Shown piece by piece: positions 43,892-52,888 of a DNA stretch of 64,000 bases. Below the pieces are notes generated by a model, which did not search any database, was not told the origin of the DNA, and was given only the letters and a program-made list of their open reading frames with translations. A program made the translations under genes and the position numbers. Numbering within the stretch: the stretch's first letter is position 1; each line of letters begins with the position of its first letter. Origin of the DNA: Oscillatoriales cyanobacterium (GTDB lineage Bacteria; Cyanobacteriota; Cyanobacteriia; CACIAM-69d); NCBI GenBank assembly GCA_004292515.1, contig RDXB01000028.1, forward strand, positions 1 to 64,000, given 5' to 3'.

Positions 43892-44869
43892 GTGAGTGGT
43901 AACGAACAAGTTGTCAAGTACTTCATCATGGAAGCCAATGAGCATCTGGAGGCGATGCAGGCGGCCCTGGGGAACTTGCAAGCAGTCGTTGAAGAGTATG
44001 AGGATTGCAACACCATCTACCGCGCGGCCCACACCATCAAAGGCAGTGCCGCGATGCTTGGGTTTGAGGGGATGCGCCACTTGGCTCTGCTGCTTGAGAA
44101 CTGTTTTAAATACCTGCGCGAAAATCCCGTCAAGCTGTCTGCTAAGGATCACAGTGACTTTAGCGATGGCATAGCGCTGTTGGAAGTCCTGACCCGTGAT
44201 CTCGAAAGTGGCAATTACAGCGACGATCGGGCAGTTCCGGCGGTCGAAAAACTACAACCTCCCCTCGACGCGCTCTACACCCGCATCAAGAAAAGAGCGG
44301 CGGGCGAGGAAGAACCAGCAGCGGCTCCAGTGGCGGCGGCGGTCAAGCCTTTGCCGCCGAACTTTGGCCCGCTGGTGATGGAAGTGTTGAAGCACATGGT
44401 GGGGCTGTTTAAGCAGCCGGCCACGCCCGAGTCGCGATCGCAGCTCGATCGCCTCTGCCAAAGGCTGCTGCAACTGGGTGATGGTTATCCCCTATGGCAA
44501 ACCTTGATTCAAGCCACCCGCCGGGCGATCGCTCACCCGAAAGTTCCCTTCAATGCGATCGCCCCGATTGTGGTGCGCGACGTGCGCCAAGCCAGTGACC
44601 TGATGGTGGCAGGCAAGGCCCAGGCGATCGCGCTAGGGCCAGAACTCCAGCGTTTTGCCCCCCCGGCCGCCGCTGCCCCAGTCGCCGCCACGCCAGTCGC
44701 CACCCCAGCCCCAGCCCCAGCCCCAGCCCCAGCGGCGGGTGCTCCGGTAGCTGCCAACCAAGTCACGATCCCGCGCGATCCCAAGGGCGCAGCTCGGATT
44801 CTAATTTCGTCCTTCCCAAAAGATCAGCTCATGGAAATTGCGCGCTACTTGGCTGCTGCTGCTCGCTAG
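43892..44869 (+). CDS. Hpt-domain phosphotransfer protein
   Basis: 325 residues from the GTG at 43892, chosen because GAGGAG lies 8 bp upstream. An N-terminal Hpt domain has the phosphorylatable His in AAHTIKGSAAMLGFEG. A middle helical region (about 150-250) and a Pro/Ala linker (TPAPAPAPAP-like) follow, then a short conserved end (IPRDPKGAARILISSFPKDQLMEIARYL). Hpt proteins relay phosphate between response regulators. No histidine kinase or regulator is adjacent. Confidence 0.85.
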   Translation: MSGNEQVVKYFIMEANEHLEAMQAALGNLQAVVEEYEDCNTIYRAAHTIKGSAAMLGFEGMRHLALLLENCFKYLRENPVKLSAKDHSDFSDGIALLEVLTRDLESGNYSDDRAVPAVEKLQPPLDALYTRIKKRAAGEEEPAAAPVAAAVKPLPPNFGPLVMEVLKHMVGLFKQPATPESRSQLDRLCQRLLQLGDGYPLWQTLIQATRRAIAHPKVPFNAIAPIVVRDVRQASDLMVAGKAQAIALGPELQRFAPPAAAAPVAATPVATPAPAPAPAPAAGAPVAANQVTIPRDPKGAARILISSFPKDQLMEIARYLAAAAR

Positions 44870-44972
44870 GCGGTGGTGGGAGCCTGGTCAGGATTGGAAT
44901 ATTGCAGACCATTGGAACGTTGCCAAGTTCTTTGCAACCTTGATCAACCTAGCGAGTCATGGAGCGGTCACC

Positions 44973-45722
44973 ATGGGTGATGGGAACCAGGTTGTGGCGC
45001 TGCGGCGACGCTGGGCAGGTTTGCTGGTCCAACATCGGGCGATCGCCGTGATTCGGGCCCAAGACTGGACACAGGGCCTGGCCATGGCGCAAGCGGCGGC
45101 TGAGGGCGGTCTGCGCTTAATCGAAATTACTTGGAACGGGGTGCGGCCAGCGGAGATGGTGGCAGAATTGCGCGATCGCCTGCCCCACTGCCAAATTGGG
45201 GCAGGTACTCTACTGAATGCGGCCATGGTGCAGGAAGCGGCGGCGGCTGGTGCTCAGTTTGGCTTTGCACCTTTTGGGGAGCCGGGGGCGATCGCTGCCG
45301 CCGTTGCACGAGATCTGCCGATCGTGCCTGGGGCCCTGACCCCAACCGAAATTGCGCGGGCCTGGGATGCGGGGGCTAGCAGCGTTAAGGTGTTTCCGAT
45401 TTCGGCGGTTGGTGGGCCGGGTTATGTACGATCGCTCGCACCGGTTTTGGCAATTCCGCTGATCCCAACGGGCGGCGTGACGATTGCCAACGCAGCAGAT
45501 TGTTTAGCGGCGGGGGCGGCGGCGGTGGGTTTGGCAGGAGAACTTTTTCCCAAAAGCGCGATCGCCACGGAAGACTGGGCTATTGTGCGCGATCGTGCCC
45601 GACAGTTGGCCCAAGCGGCTGCACCATACTGCATGTCTGACCCCATTCCCCATCGATCGACTGAACCACAGCCCGATCGGGTGGCCGATCCATCCACAGT
45701 CGTTGGAGATTCCGCAATTTAA
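44973..45722 (+). CDS. eda: 2-keto-3-deoxy-6-phosphogluconate (KDPG) aldolase
   Basis: 249 residues from the ATG at 44973, with GGAG 8 bp upstream. The TIM barrel has the catalytic Glu in IEITWNG and the Schiff-base Lys in SSVKVFPISAVGGPGYV. IPLIPTGGVTIANAADCLAAGA is also typical. It cleaves KDPG to pyruvate and glyceraldehyde-3-phosphate (Entner-Doudoroff) and/or 4-hydroxy-2-oxoglutarate. The C-terminal 40 residues are an unusual polar extension. No edd gene is adjacent. Confidence 0.92.
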   Translation: MGDGNQVVALRRRWAGLLVQHRAIAVIRAQDWTQGLAMAQAAAEGGLRLIEITWNGVRPAEMVAELRDRLPHCQIGAGTLLNAAMVQEAAAAGAQFGFAPFGEPGAIAAAVARDLPIVPGALTPTEIARAWDAGASSVKVFPISAVGGPGYVRSLAPVLAIPLIPTGGVTIANAADCLAAGAAAVGLAGELFPKSAIATEDWAIVRDRARQLAQAAAPYCMSDPIPHRSTEPQPDRVADPSTVVGDSAI

Positions 45723-45926
45723 GATGCACAATAGAGGCGCGATTGAGCGAACCGCGATCAAGTCATAAGTCATGGGCCTGCTCTCGTGGCAACGACTGAT
45801 TCTGCCAGCGATTGCTTTCTGCCAGCGATTGCTTGATGAGCGGCACTCTGCGTCGCGATTGCTCATGCCCGCTCGGGCGATCCCACACCGTCATCCACTC
45901 GTGTTGCTTCAGGCTAAGAAACTTCC

Positions 45927-46679
45927 ATGACAGGGCTGCTGGCAAAATTTGACGATACGCGCGATCGCCTAGCCGATCGCACCCGGCAACTCAAGCAAGC
46001 ACCACCTGGGTGGTTGCGCCGTCCCAAGTTTTTGATTGCGGGGGCGGTGGCTGCCTTTGCAGCCTCCTGGGCCGGGGCCCAATCCAGCACCGCTCACTAC
46101 TATTTCGACCAGTGGGAGCGATCGCAACTCAACAAAACCCTGGCGGTTTTTAATCAACCCACCAGTGGCGACAACCCCCGCTGGGCCCAGCTAATCGACC
46201 AGCGCTGGACATTTTTAGAGCGATCGACCCGAGGGATGGCAGAAGCAGCCAGCACGGGCATCGTCAAATTTAGCGAACTGCCCTTTGAGCCGCGCCAGTC
46301 GATCGCCATCCTCAAGCAACTCGACAATGTGCGCTGGCTGCAAGTGGACATTGGCGGTCAACAAATCACCGCTTGGGTTGGCAATCAAATAGTCCGCACC
46401 GATGCCGTCTCAACGGGCAAAGCGCGCACGCCCACCCACCCGGGCACTTGGACGATTTACACCAAGCTGCGAACCGCTCGGATGCGCGGCCCTGGCTACG
46501 ATGTGCCCAACGTGCCCTACACGATGTATTACGACGGCGGCTACGGAATTCATGGGGCCTATTGGCACAATAATTTCGGCACGCCCATGAGCCACGGCTG
46601 CACCAACTTGCCTGTTTCAACGGCACGCTGGTATTTCAACTGGGCAGAGGTGGGCACGCCGGTTGTGGCTCATCGCTAG
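45927..46679 (+). CDS. L,D-transpeptidase (YkuD domain)
   Basis: 250 residues. A membrane anchor sits at about residues 31-50 (PKFLIAGAVAAFAASWAGA), and the YkuD domain covers the C-terminal half with HGAYWHNNFGTPMSHGCTN. The conserved His and the nucleophilic Cys of SHGCTN are both present. It probably cross-links peptidoglycan or attaches proteins to it, in the periplasm. Confidence 0.88.
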   Translation: MTGLLAKFDDTRDRLADRTRQLKQAPPGWLRRPKFLIAGAVAAFAASWAGAQSSTAHYYFDQWERSQLNKTLAVFNQPTSGDNPRWAQLIDQRWTFLERSTRGMAEAASTGIVKFSELPFEPRQSIAILKQLDNVRWLQVDIGGQQITAWVGNQIVRTDAVSTGKARTPTHPGTWTIYTKLRTARMRGPGYDVPNVPYTMYYDGGYGIHGAYWHNNFGTPMSHGCTNLPVSTARWYFNWAEVGTPVVAHR

Positions 46680-46770
46680 GGGACTTGGAAGCGAGGATGC
46701 GTGATCGCACACCATTCGTCGCAGGCAAACCCATCACCATTGGGCTAGCCAGGATGACCCAACCAACCCC

Positions 46771-48708
46771 CTATGCAGGGTGCGTTGCGATCGCCTCAAT
46801 CGACTTGGCAGCATAGACTTCTACGGGTTCGCTGCGACCCTTAACATGCTGAGGTCCGAGGGATTTTAGGGAAATTTCAGGGCGATCGCGTAGCCCCAGT
46901 GCCGTGCGATCGTTCATCAAAATCGGATGATCAGGGAAGTCCTTCGTGAGGGATTCCAAACGAGCAGCCACATTCACCGCATCGCCAATCACAGTGTAAA
47001 TCAGCCGATCGGGTGAACCAATTTGGCCAGCGACGGCGTGGCCCGTGCTGATACCGATGCCGCTCTGAATCGAAGGCTCGCCGCGCGATTGGCGCTCGGC
47101 ATTCAGCCTGTTGAGGCGATCGCGCATGGCCAGAGCAGCCGAAACCGCACGCCATTCCGGATCGGGCACCGGCACCGGCACACCAAACACCACCACGATC
47201 GCATCCCCAATGAAGTTATTGACGTAGCCACCCCAAGGAGCGATCGCCTCCGTCATCGCGGTCATATATTCATTCAAAAACGCCACCACATCTTGCGGGT
47301 CGAGCTGTTCCGAGAGGGTAGAAAATCCGCGAATATCCGAAAACAGCACCGACACCCAGCAGGTTTGGCCACCCAACTCCACATCACCCTCCAACAACTT
47401 TTCACGCACAGCAGGCGACACCAACCGCCCAAAAATATTCAGTTCCCGCTCCCGAGCCTGCAAGCCCAGCACCATCCGGTTGAAGGTGTCCGCCAAAATG
47501 CCCACTTCGTCGTGACTGACAATCTCCACCTGCGCAGTGCTGAATCGTCCTAGACGCAACTCCTGAGCCGCTCGATTCAACAAATACAGCGGCCGCACAA
47601 TGCTGCGAGCCAGGGCCAAGGCACATAGGGTCACGATCGCCCCCACCAGAAAAACACTCGCGGCCGTCCGCTGGGCCAACGCATTCAGCGGACTCACGAA
47701 AATCGCTTCTGGCTCAGTAATCACCAACTTCCAAGGGCGGGTACTAAGCGGGGCAATTCCGGCAATTTCAGCTTGACCACTAAAGGGCGATCGATAGGCA
47801 CTGTTCCCCAAGGGAAGGGGACTAATACCCAAGGGGCCGTTAGGCGTGGGCAACGGTTTTGTCGAAGGCAACAGCCCCAACGACTGTCCCAAGGCAGGCA
47901 AGTTAAGGCTATCGATTCGACTAATTCCAAACTGAATTTTGGGATCAATAGCCCGTAGTTGCTGCGGCGACAAGGGAACAATACTGCGATAAAGCCAGCG
48001 GCGATCGGTATGGGCAATCACAATGCCAGAATGATCAACTAAAAATGCAGACCCTCCCCGCTTTTTACTGAGTCCATTCAACAATCGCCAAACAGCCTCA
48101 GCTCGCAATTTAATTGCAATTACTCCAATAATTTTGCGATTGCGACTATTCTTTGAAACCACCGGGACAGAAAAGAAAATTCCTGGATGCCCTGTGGTTG
48201 ATCCGACTGTCCATTCAGAAATATAGTTTTGACCGCGACGGGCTTCTTGAAAATAATCCCGAAAAGCATAGGACTTCCCAATATTATTGGGATTTGTCGA
48301 AATCAAGCATTTTCCTTGACGATCCAACAACAGCAACGAGAAATAGTCTGGGTTAGAGCTACGAACGTTCGCAATAGCCTGGACAGCATTGGTGCGGAGT
48401 GCTTGGGACTCTTTCTGGTTTTTTCCTATGCTAATTGCATTGGCAAATTGCCAAATATCATCATCATTAGCAACTTGAATAGCCACGCGCAATGTATCGA
48501 TCGCGAGTTGATCAAGCCGCGCTGCCACACTATCAGCCAGCAGTTCCAGATTGTGATATTCGGTAGCCTTAACCGTTGCCAGGCTTTGGCGCAGATTATA
48601 AAACGCCGTCAAACTCATTGGCAGCAAAGACGCAGCCAACAGCGCCACAGACAGCTTGGGCGCGATCTTCCAACGGGCGGGGTTGAGTCGCCGGAGCCAG
48701 CGGTTCAC
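46771..48708 (-). CDS. Membrane-bound class III nucleotide cyclase with dCache sensor and HAMP domain
   Basis: 645 residues from the GTG at 48708, chosen because GAGG lies 6 bp upstream; the frame is open back to 48900. Domains in order: a first membrane segment (KLSVALLAASLLPMSLTAF), a large dCache-like periplasmic sensor (about 45-345), a second segment (TAASVFLVGAIVTLCALALA), a HAMP linker and a C-terminal catalytic domain. Metal-binding Asp458 (LFSDIRGF) and Asp502 (FIGDAI), Thr572 (YTVIGD, a class IIIb feature), Asn579 and Arg583 are present. The usual substrate-selecting Lys before FIGD is Asn498, so the nucleotide specificity is uncertain. It sits in the same direction as a periplasmic binding protein and a CNBD-transporter. 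Confidence 0.9.
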   Translation of the reverse strand: MNRWLRRLNPARWKIAPKLSVALLAASLLPMSLTAFYNLRQSLATVKATEYHNLELLADSVAARLDQLAIDTLRVAIQVANDDDIWQFANAISIGKNQKESQALRTNAVQAIANVRSSNPDYFSLLLLDRQGKCLISTNPNNIGKSYAFRDYFQEARRGQNYISEWTVGSTTGHPGIFFSVPVVSKNSRNRKIIGVIAIKLRAEAVWRLLNGLSKKRGGSAFLVDHSGIVIAHTDRRWLYRSIVPLSPQQLRAIDPKIQFGISRIDSLNLPALGQSLGLLPSTKPLPTPNGPLGISPLPLGNSAYRSPFSGQAEIAGIAPLSTRPWKLVITEPEAIFVSPLNALAQRTAASVFLVGAIVTLCALALARSIVRPLYLLNRAAQELRLGRFSTAQVEIVSHDEVGILADTFNRMVLGLQARERELNIFGRLVSPAVREKLLEGDVELGGQTCWVSVLFSDIRGFSTLSEQLDPQDVVAFLNEYMTAMTEAIAPWGGYVNNFIGDAIVVVFGVPVPVPDPEWRAVSAALAMRDRLNRLNAERQSRGEPSIQSGIGISTGHAVAGQIGSPDRLIYTVIGDAVNVAARLESLTKDFPDHPILMNDRTALGLRDRPEISLKSLGPQHVKGRSEPVEVYAAKSIEAIATHPA

Positions 48709-49730
48709 AAACAACCTCGGGAAATTGCAAACAACAATGCAGCCTGTTTGGGCAAAGTGTTTCTCGAAGCAGAGCAAGGACGAGTTGGAATCTGGGTTGA
48801 CGTGGCTCGAATTTGATCTATCCGAGATTGTAAACGCGCAGAGCCAAGCAGTGACGATCAACGAGTAGCCACACCAAGACAACCGCCTCCCCTTAAGCAC
48901 CCCGAATGACCACTAAGGAGTTATTCACGCGACCAAGCATGGAATCCGCAGAGAAGTAAGGCAACTTACCGAAAGCAAGCACTATGATCATTAATCACTG
49001 TCTTAAACATTCTGAAAATTGTGACCAACTTTCAATAATTCATATGGCTTTCACTAGTAATGTACCCATTTCTTGTGCGATATCGATCCAATCGGCAAAA
49101 TGTGGGCTGCGGTCAGCCATCATCAGTGCTAGATCGACCTAGGAAATTGATCTTATGAATTTGCTCCGTGAATTTGCTCTGTGAATTGACTCTGTGAACC
49201 TGCTGATATGAGCCTACTAAATACTGATCTGTTTTGGGTTGACGATGACTTAAGCTGAGTTTATTAAAACGTTAAATGTAGTGGTTCCTTGATGGCTAGG
49301 TTCAATAGCGATTGAGAAGCGATCGGGAAAGATGTCGATTGTTTGATTTAGCTTGACATCATGATCCCGTGAAGAACGATGCCGCCATTGCCCGAACTAT
49401 GAAGTAACTCACTTGCTAAATGTATAGGGTCATGCAGAGAGGAAGTTGCCCCTAAAATCAGCAATGGATCAATAGGCTGAGGGAGTATCATCATTTGCCA
49501 AAACTGATTCTCAAATCATCAATTTCTCATGCCCCAAGGGTTTCTCACGCCCTAAGGATCGTAACAAGAAGCTTAAGCATCTTATCCCCCAAAATCTGGA
49601 CACGGTGGAATCAGAGTTTTAGACAAATTGAAGATAGATCCTAGATCAATGGATGGTGCGCTTGTGCCGTTGATCGCCTCACAATGTGGCGATCAATATG
49701 TGGCAATCAATAGCAACTTGTTAGCTCCAG
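48709..49730. other. 1-kb gene-free region upstream of the cyclase
   Basis: AT-rich. It contains a 13-bp imperfect array of GAATTTGCTCCGT-type units (about 49153-49190) and a family A copy (49485-49632). The small plus-strand frame at 49628-49885 is antisense to the binding-protein gene and looks non-coding. The cyclase promoter should be here. Confidence 0.55.
49485..49632. repeat. Family A MITE-like repeat, degenerate
   Basis: It begins TATCATCATTTGCC in the same context (GAGGGAG) as the copy at 25.0 kb. It contains ATCGTAACAAGAAGCTTAAGCATCTTATCCCCC as core and ends GGTGGAATCAGAGTTTTAGACAAATTG. Confidence 0.75.
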
Positions 49731-50789
49731 CTACTGATAGTAGTGATTTGTGGCATGGGCAAAGTCTTTATAGACTTTTGGCAAGTCCACGCCATACTTT
49801 TTTAGGCGCGACTCACGCATATACATCACGAAATTTTGGCTCTTGGTTGTGGGGATATCATGGGGCGATCGATGATTATCAATAATATCCACAGTCATCT
49901 TCGCTGCCACTTCACCCATTTCATAGGGCGAAATACCAACTGCCAGCATTCCACCATCATCCACATAGAATCCCCAGCATCCAATGTCAGGAATAGGAGA
50001 GTTTTCCACTGTCCATTTCATAACCTCCTTGGGAGGCACAACAGCATCATCCGTCGCAGATCGCCGCAACGTGTGGTAGTGCGTAATCAACAAAAAGTCA
50101 GCAATATCGCCAGAGTTCAGAATAAATTTCTTCCATTCCTCAAAGGTTGAAACCTTGCGGTGCTCAATCAATTTAATTGGCTGCCAATCAAACTCTTCCA
50201 TCTCGGCGTGGATTGCATCTGATGTTTCTGAGTCATCGGAGTAATGCACAATTCGCCGCTGATCAACCGGCAAAATTTGCAGAAAAATTTCCTTGAGTGA
50301 GGTGAATGGAATGCGCTCTAGGATTCCTGTGACATTGCTTGCAGTGTCGTAGCCATAGAGACTGGCTTCAGCGTTGACCCCCGTATAGACCGTATTGATT
50401 TTGGGATTATTGTTGAAGTACTTTGCAACAAATGCCTGGGCATTATCATCAACTGAAATGACTACATTGGGTTCCCATCTCTCGATGAGTCGGCGAGCCA
50501 CCTGACCAGCTTTTTCCTTATAAGACTGTCCAGGATTTCGCTTGGTATCCATGTAGTGATATTGGATCGAATAGGGTTTTTTCTCTAACACCCAGTTCAG
50601 ACCCACATTGATATCCTTAGTCCAAGCAAAGTCGGTGGCGTAGCTGTCTAGCACCAAGACTCGTGGCTTGTTGGAGTTGCCAAATGCAAAGAAAACCAGG
50701 GTACAAATCAAAAAGAAGGCGATCGGGAGTTTCTGGAGTTGCTGGCTCCAACGACTGGGCCATTGAAAGCGAGGGAGGAGTCGGTGCAT
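49731..50789 (-). CDS. Periplasmic ABC-type substrate-binding protein (PF04392-like)
   Basis: 352 residues. An N-terminal signal or anchor (LPIAFFLICTLVFFAFG, about 21-37) precedes a type I periplasmic binding fold: RVLVLDSYATDFAWTKDINVGLNWVLEK, then WEPNVVISVDDNAQAFVAKYF and INTVYTGVNAE. This matches the ABC_sub_bind group often used as ligand sensors. No ABC permease or ATPase genes are near. Its neighbours are a DASS transporter upstream and a cyclase downstream, all on one strand, so it may be a receptor rather than a transporter part. Confidence 0.8.
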   Translation of the reverse strand: MHRLLPRFQWPSRWSQQLQKLPIAFFLICTLVFFAFGNSNKPRVLVLDSYATDFAWTKDINVGLNWVLEKKPYSIQYHYMDTKRNPGQSYKEKAGQVARRLIERWEPNVVISVDDNAQAFVAKYFNNNPKINTVYTGVNAEASLYGYDTASNVTGILERIPFTSLKEIFLQILPVDQRRIVHYSDDSETSDAIHAEMEEFDWQPIKLIEHRKVSTFEEWKKFILNSGDIADFLLITHYHTLRRSATDDAVVPPKEVMKWTVENSPIPDIGCWGFYVDDGGMLAVGISPYEMGEVAAKMTVDIIDNHRSPHDIPTTKSQNFVMYMRESRLKKYGVDLPKVYKDFAHATNHYYQ

Positions 50790-51031
50790 AGGATTTCTAA
50801 GGTTCTAGCTCGTTAGCAGAGATGGATTTTGAGGAAATAGTTGATCGCTACGGTTGAGATTTGTAGACGATCTCAACCGCCGGGGTTACTGGTCAATCTA
50901 GTCGATCTGAGTGCAGCCTAGATACAGCCTAAATGCAGCGTCATACAACAATAACCGGATGCCCCAGCAGCGAGAATCAGCAGATAATCACAGGTCATCA
51001 ATTCCTGTTTCTTTCAATGATGGCAGTTGTG

Positions 51032-52888
51032 CTACAGGATCCCCATATACCGAAGGTATCCTAGTGATAAATAGATGGACAAGAAGCGAATCACCGTTGA
51101 CAGAAAGTTTCCCTTCAACAACAGCTTTTCGTTAAATAGCGGTTGTGGTCGATTTTCGAGCAACTCTTGAAACTGTAGATAGTACGAGCATTGGTAAGGG
51201 AAAAACCAAGCATCGCTGATGTTCAGAATGATTGCTCCAATGAGCCAGGGGTTAACACCGTTAGCTTCTGACATTGGGATCAAGATCGTAGCAAAAATGG
51301 CGACGGCTGTCGTATTGGGGATTACAAACCGAACGACCAAGATTGTGACACTCAGCAGAAAGATGAAGAGTGAAAAGTTACTTTTCATGGAGTCACTGAG
51401 CCAGGTCAGGTAGCTACCAAAGTGAGTATCTAACCCCAAGTAAGACATGGCTTCCGAGATTCCAACCAAGCTACCCAGCAGTATCAGAAATGGCCAGTCA
51501 ATCTGCGTCCGAAACTCATTCTTTTTTAGGAGACCAAAAGCAAGTACCAAAAAGAGAACGCCTAACCCAATCCAGGGGAGTTGAATTTTATGAATAGAGG
51601 CTGTGACAATACCCAGGAGTAAAATCACTGTGCTGATCAGCGAGATCCATTCTTGGCTACTGAGCGGCCCCAGAGTTTCAACTTGGGCTTCAACCTGTTG
51701 ACGCGAGATTTGTAGTTTTGTTCGATTTCTAAACAGGAAAAATGTTGACAGGAAATACAACACTAAGGTTGCCAACCCAATTACCAAGCTCGCTTGCAAC
51801 CAATAAATCCAGCTAAATTGTTGCTGGCTTTGAATTGGTAGTAAGCCATAGACTACAAAGTTGGCAGACTTACTACTCAGAAAAACATGGGAGAGCAGGC
51901 TCGCGCCGCTGAACGCCGCAAAGGATAGATGGGTGGCAGCTCGACTTCCCTGCTTGATGCCTGTGGCATCGATCGTGTCCGATAAAATTGGACCCAACAG
52001 ACCAATTCGACCATTGGCGGAGGGTAAAATTGGGGTCATGAGCAACCCAGTCACGAACATCGAAACGGCGTACCAAAATTCGGTTTTAGGGATGTAGCGC
52101 GATAGCCATAAAACCAGCCGATAGGTTAAGCCTGAACCCATTAAAACGGCTCCCAAACCAAATAGGCTGAGAGCCATAAAAAAGCTACCCGAGGCAAATC
52201 CAGCTAAGATGACGTTGCTCGGAGCAATATCCAAAATGAGCAGGGATAAGATGCAAAATAGGCCAGGAATGAATTCCGGCACCATCCCAAAAACCCACAT
52301 GACGATCGTGGACGAAAGCACGAGCAGAAACATTTGGGAATTCCAGTCGAATTCCGTAAGATTTCGTAGCCATAGATAGAGCAATACTGGCACAACGACG
52401 GATAAGATCCAGCCGCAGGACTGCACCCAATCTGTGGTTTTGAGTTGCACGATCGGGCTAATCGGCAGGCTGGGCTTTATGGGGCGATCGCCATAATGAC
52501 TCAGCAGCGAGGTATAAAATCGATCCAGCGCTTCACTACTGGCGGAGGTGACTTTGGAGATCGCCTCGCGGGGTAGAGCAATGACTTCGGTAGCACCGAT
52601 CGCCACTGCGTCGGCCATGTAGCATTCTGATGAAACGGCAGCTTCTTCACCGACGAATCCCTGTTCGACTTCTGCGACCACGCGACTCCCAGCTAAGAGT
52701 TGCACCTTGCCGCTACGGACAAAGTAAAGCATCAGAGCTGGGCTACCCGATTGAAACAGTATTTCACCGTCTTCCAAGCAATGCTCAACGGCATAGGGAA
52801 CGACCCTAGCTAGTTCTTGGACTGAGCATTCAGAGAGGATGGGCGCAGTCCGCAACTCCTTCGCCATCTGCTTGAGATTTACAATCAT
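51032..52888 (-). CDS. SLC13/DASS-family transporter with N-terminal cyclic-nucleotide-binding-like domain
   Basis: 618 residues. Residues 1-135 form a CNBD/Crp-like beta barrel (LEDGEILFQSGSPALMLYFVRSGKVQLLAG ... VEQGFVGEEAAVSSECYMADAVA). The phosphate-binding cassette keeps Gly80-Glu81, but the usual Arg is Met91, so ligand binding may be lost or altered. Residues 150-618 have 11-12 membrane segments with DASS-type motifs (PSANGRIGLLGPILSDT, VIPNTTAVAIFATILIP). The family carries Na+-coupled dicarboxylates, sulfate or similar anions. Confidence 0.85.
   Translation of the reverse strand: MIVNLKQMAKELRTAPILSECSVQELARVVPYAVEHCLEDGEILFQSGSPALMLYFVRSGKVQLLAGSRVVAEVEQGFVGEEAAVSSECYMADAVAIGATEVIALPREAISKVTSASSEALDRFYTSLLSHYGDRPIKPSLPISPIVQLKTTDWVQSCGWILSVVVPVLLYLWLRNLTEFDWNSQMFLLVLSSTIVMWVFGMVPEFIPGLFCILSLLILDIAPSNVILAGFASGSFFMALSLFGLGAVLMGSGLTYRLVLWLSRYIPKTEFWYAVSMFVTGLLMTPILPSANGRIGLLGPILSDTIDATGIKQGSRAATHLSFAAFSGASLLSHVFLSSKSANFVVYGLLPIQSQQQFSWIYWLQASLVIGLATLVLYFLSTFFLFRNRTKLQISRQQVEAQVETLGPLSSQEWISLISTVILLLGIVTASIHKIQLPWIGLGVLFLVLAFGLLKKNEFRTQIDWPFLILLGSLVGISEAMSYLGLDTHFGSYLTWLSDSMKSNFSLFIFLLSVTILVVRFVIPNTTAVAIFATILIPMSEANGVNPWLIGAIILNISDAWFFPYQCSYYLQFQELLENRPQPLFNEKLLLKGNFLSTVIRFLSIYLSLGYLRYMGIL

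Noticed and set aside
49628-49885. 85-residue plus-strand frame after the family A repeat at 49.5 kb
   Set aside because: It overlaps the end of the binding-protein gene in antisense and begins at the repeat edge.
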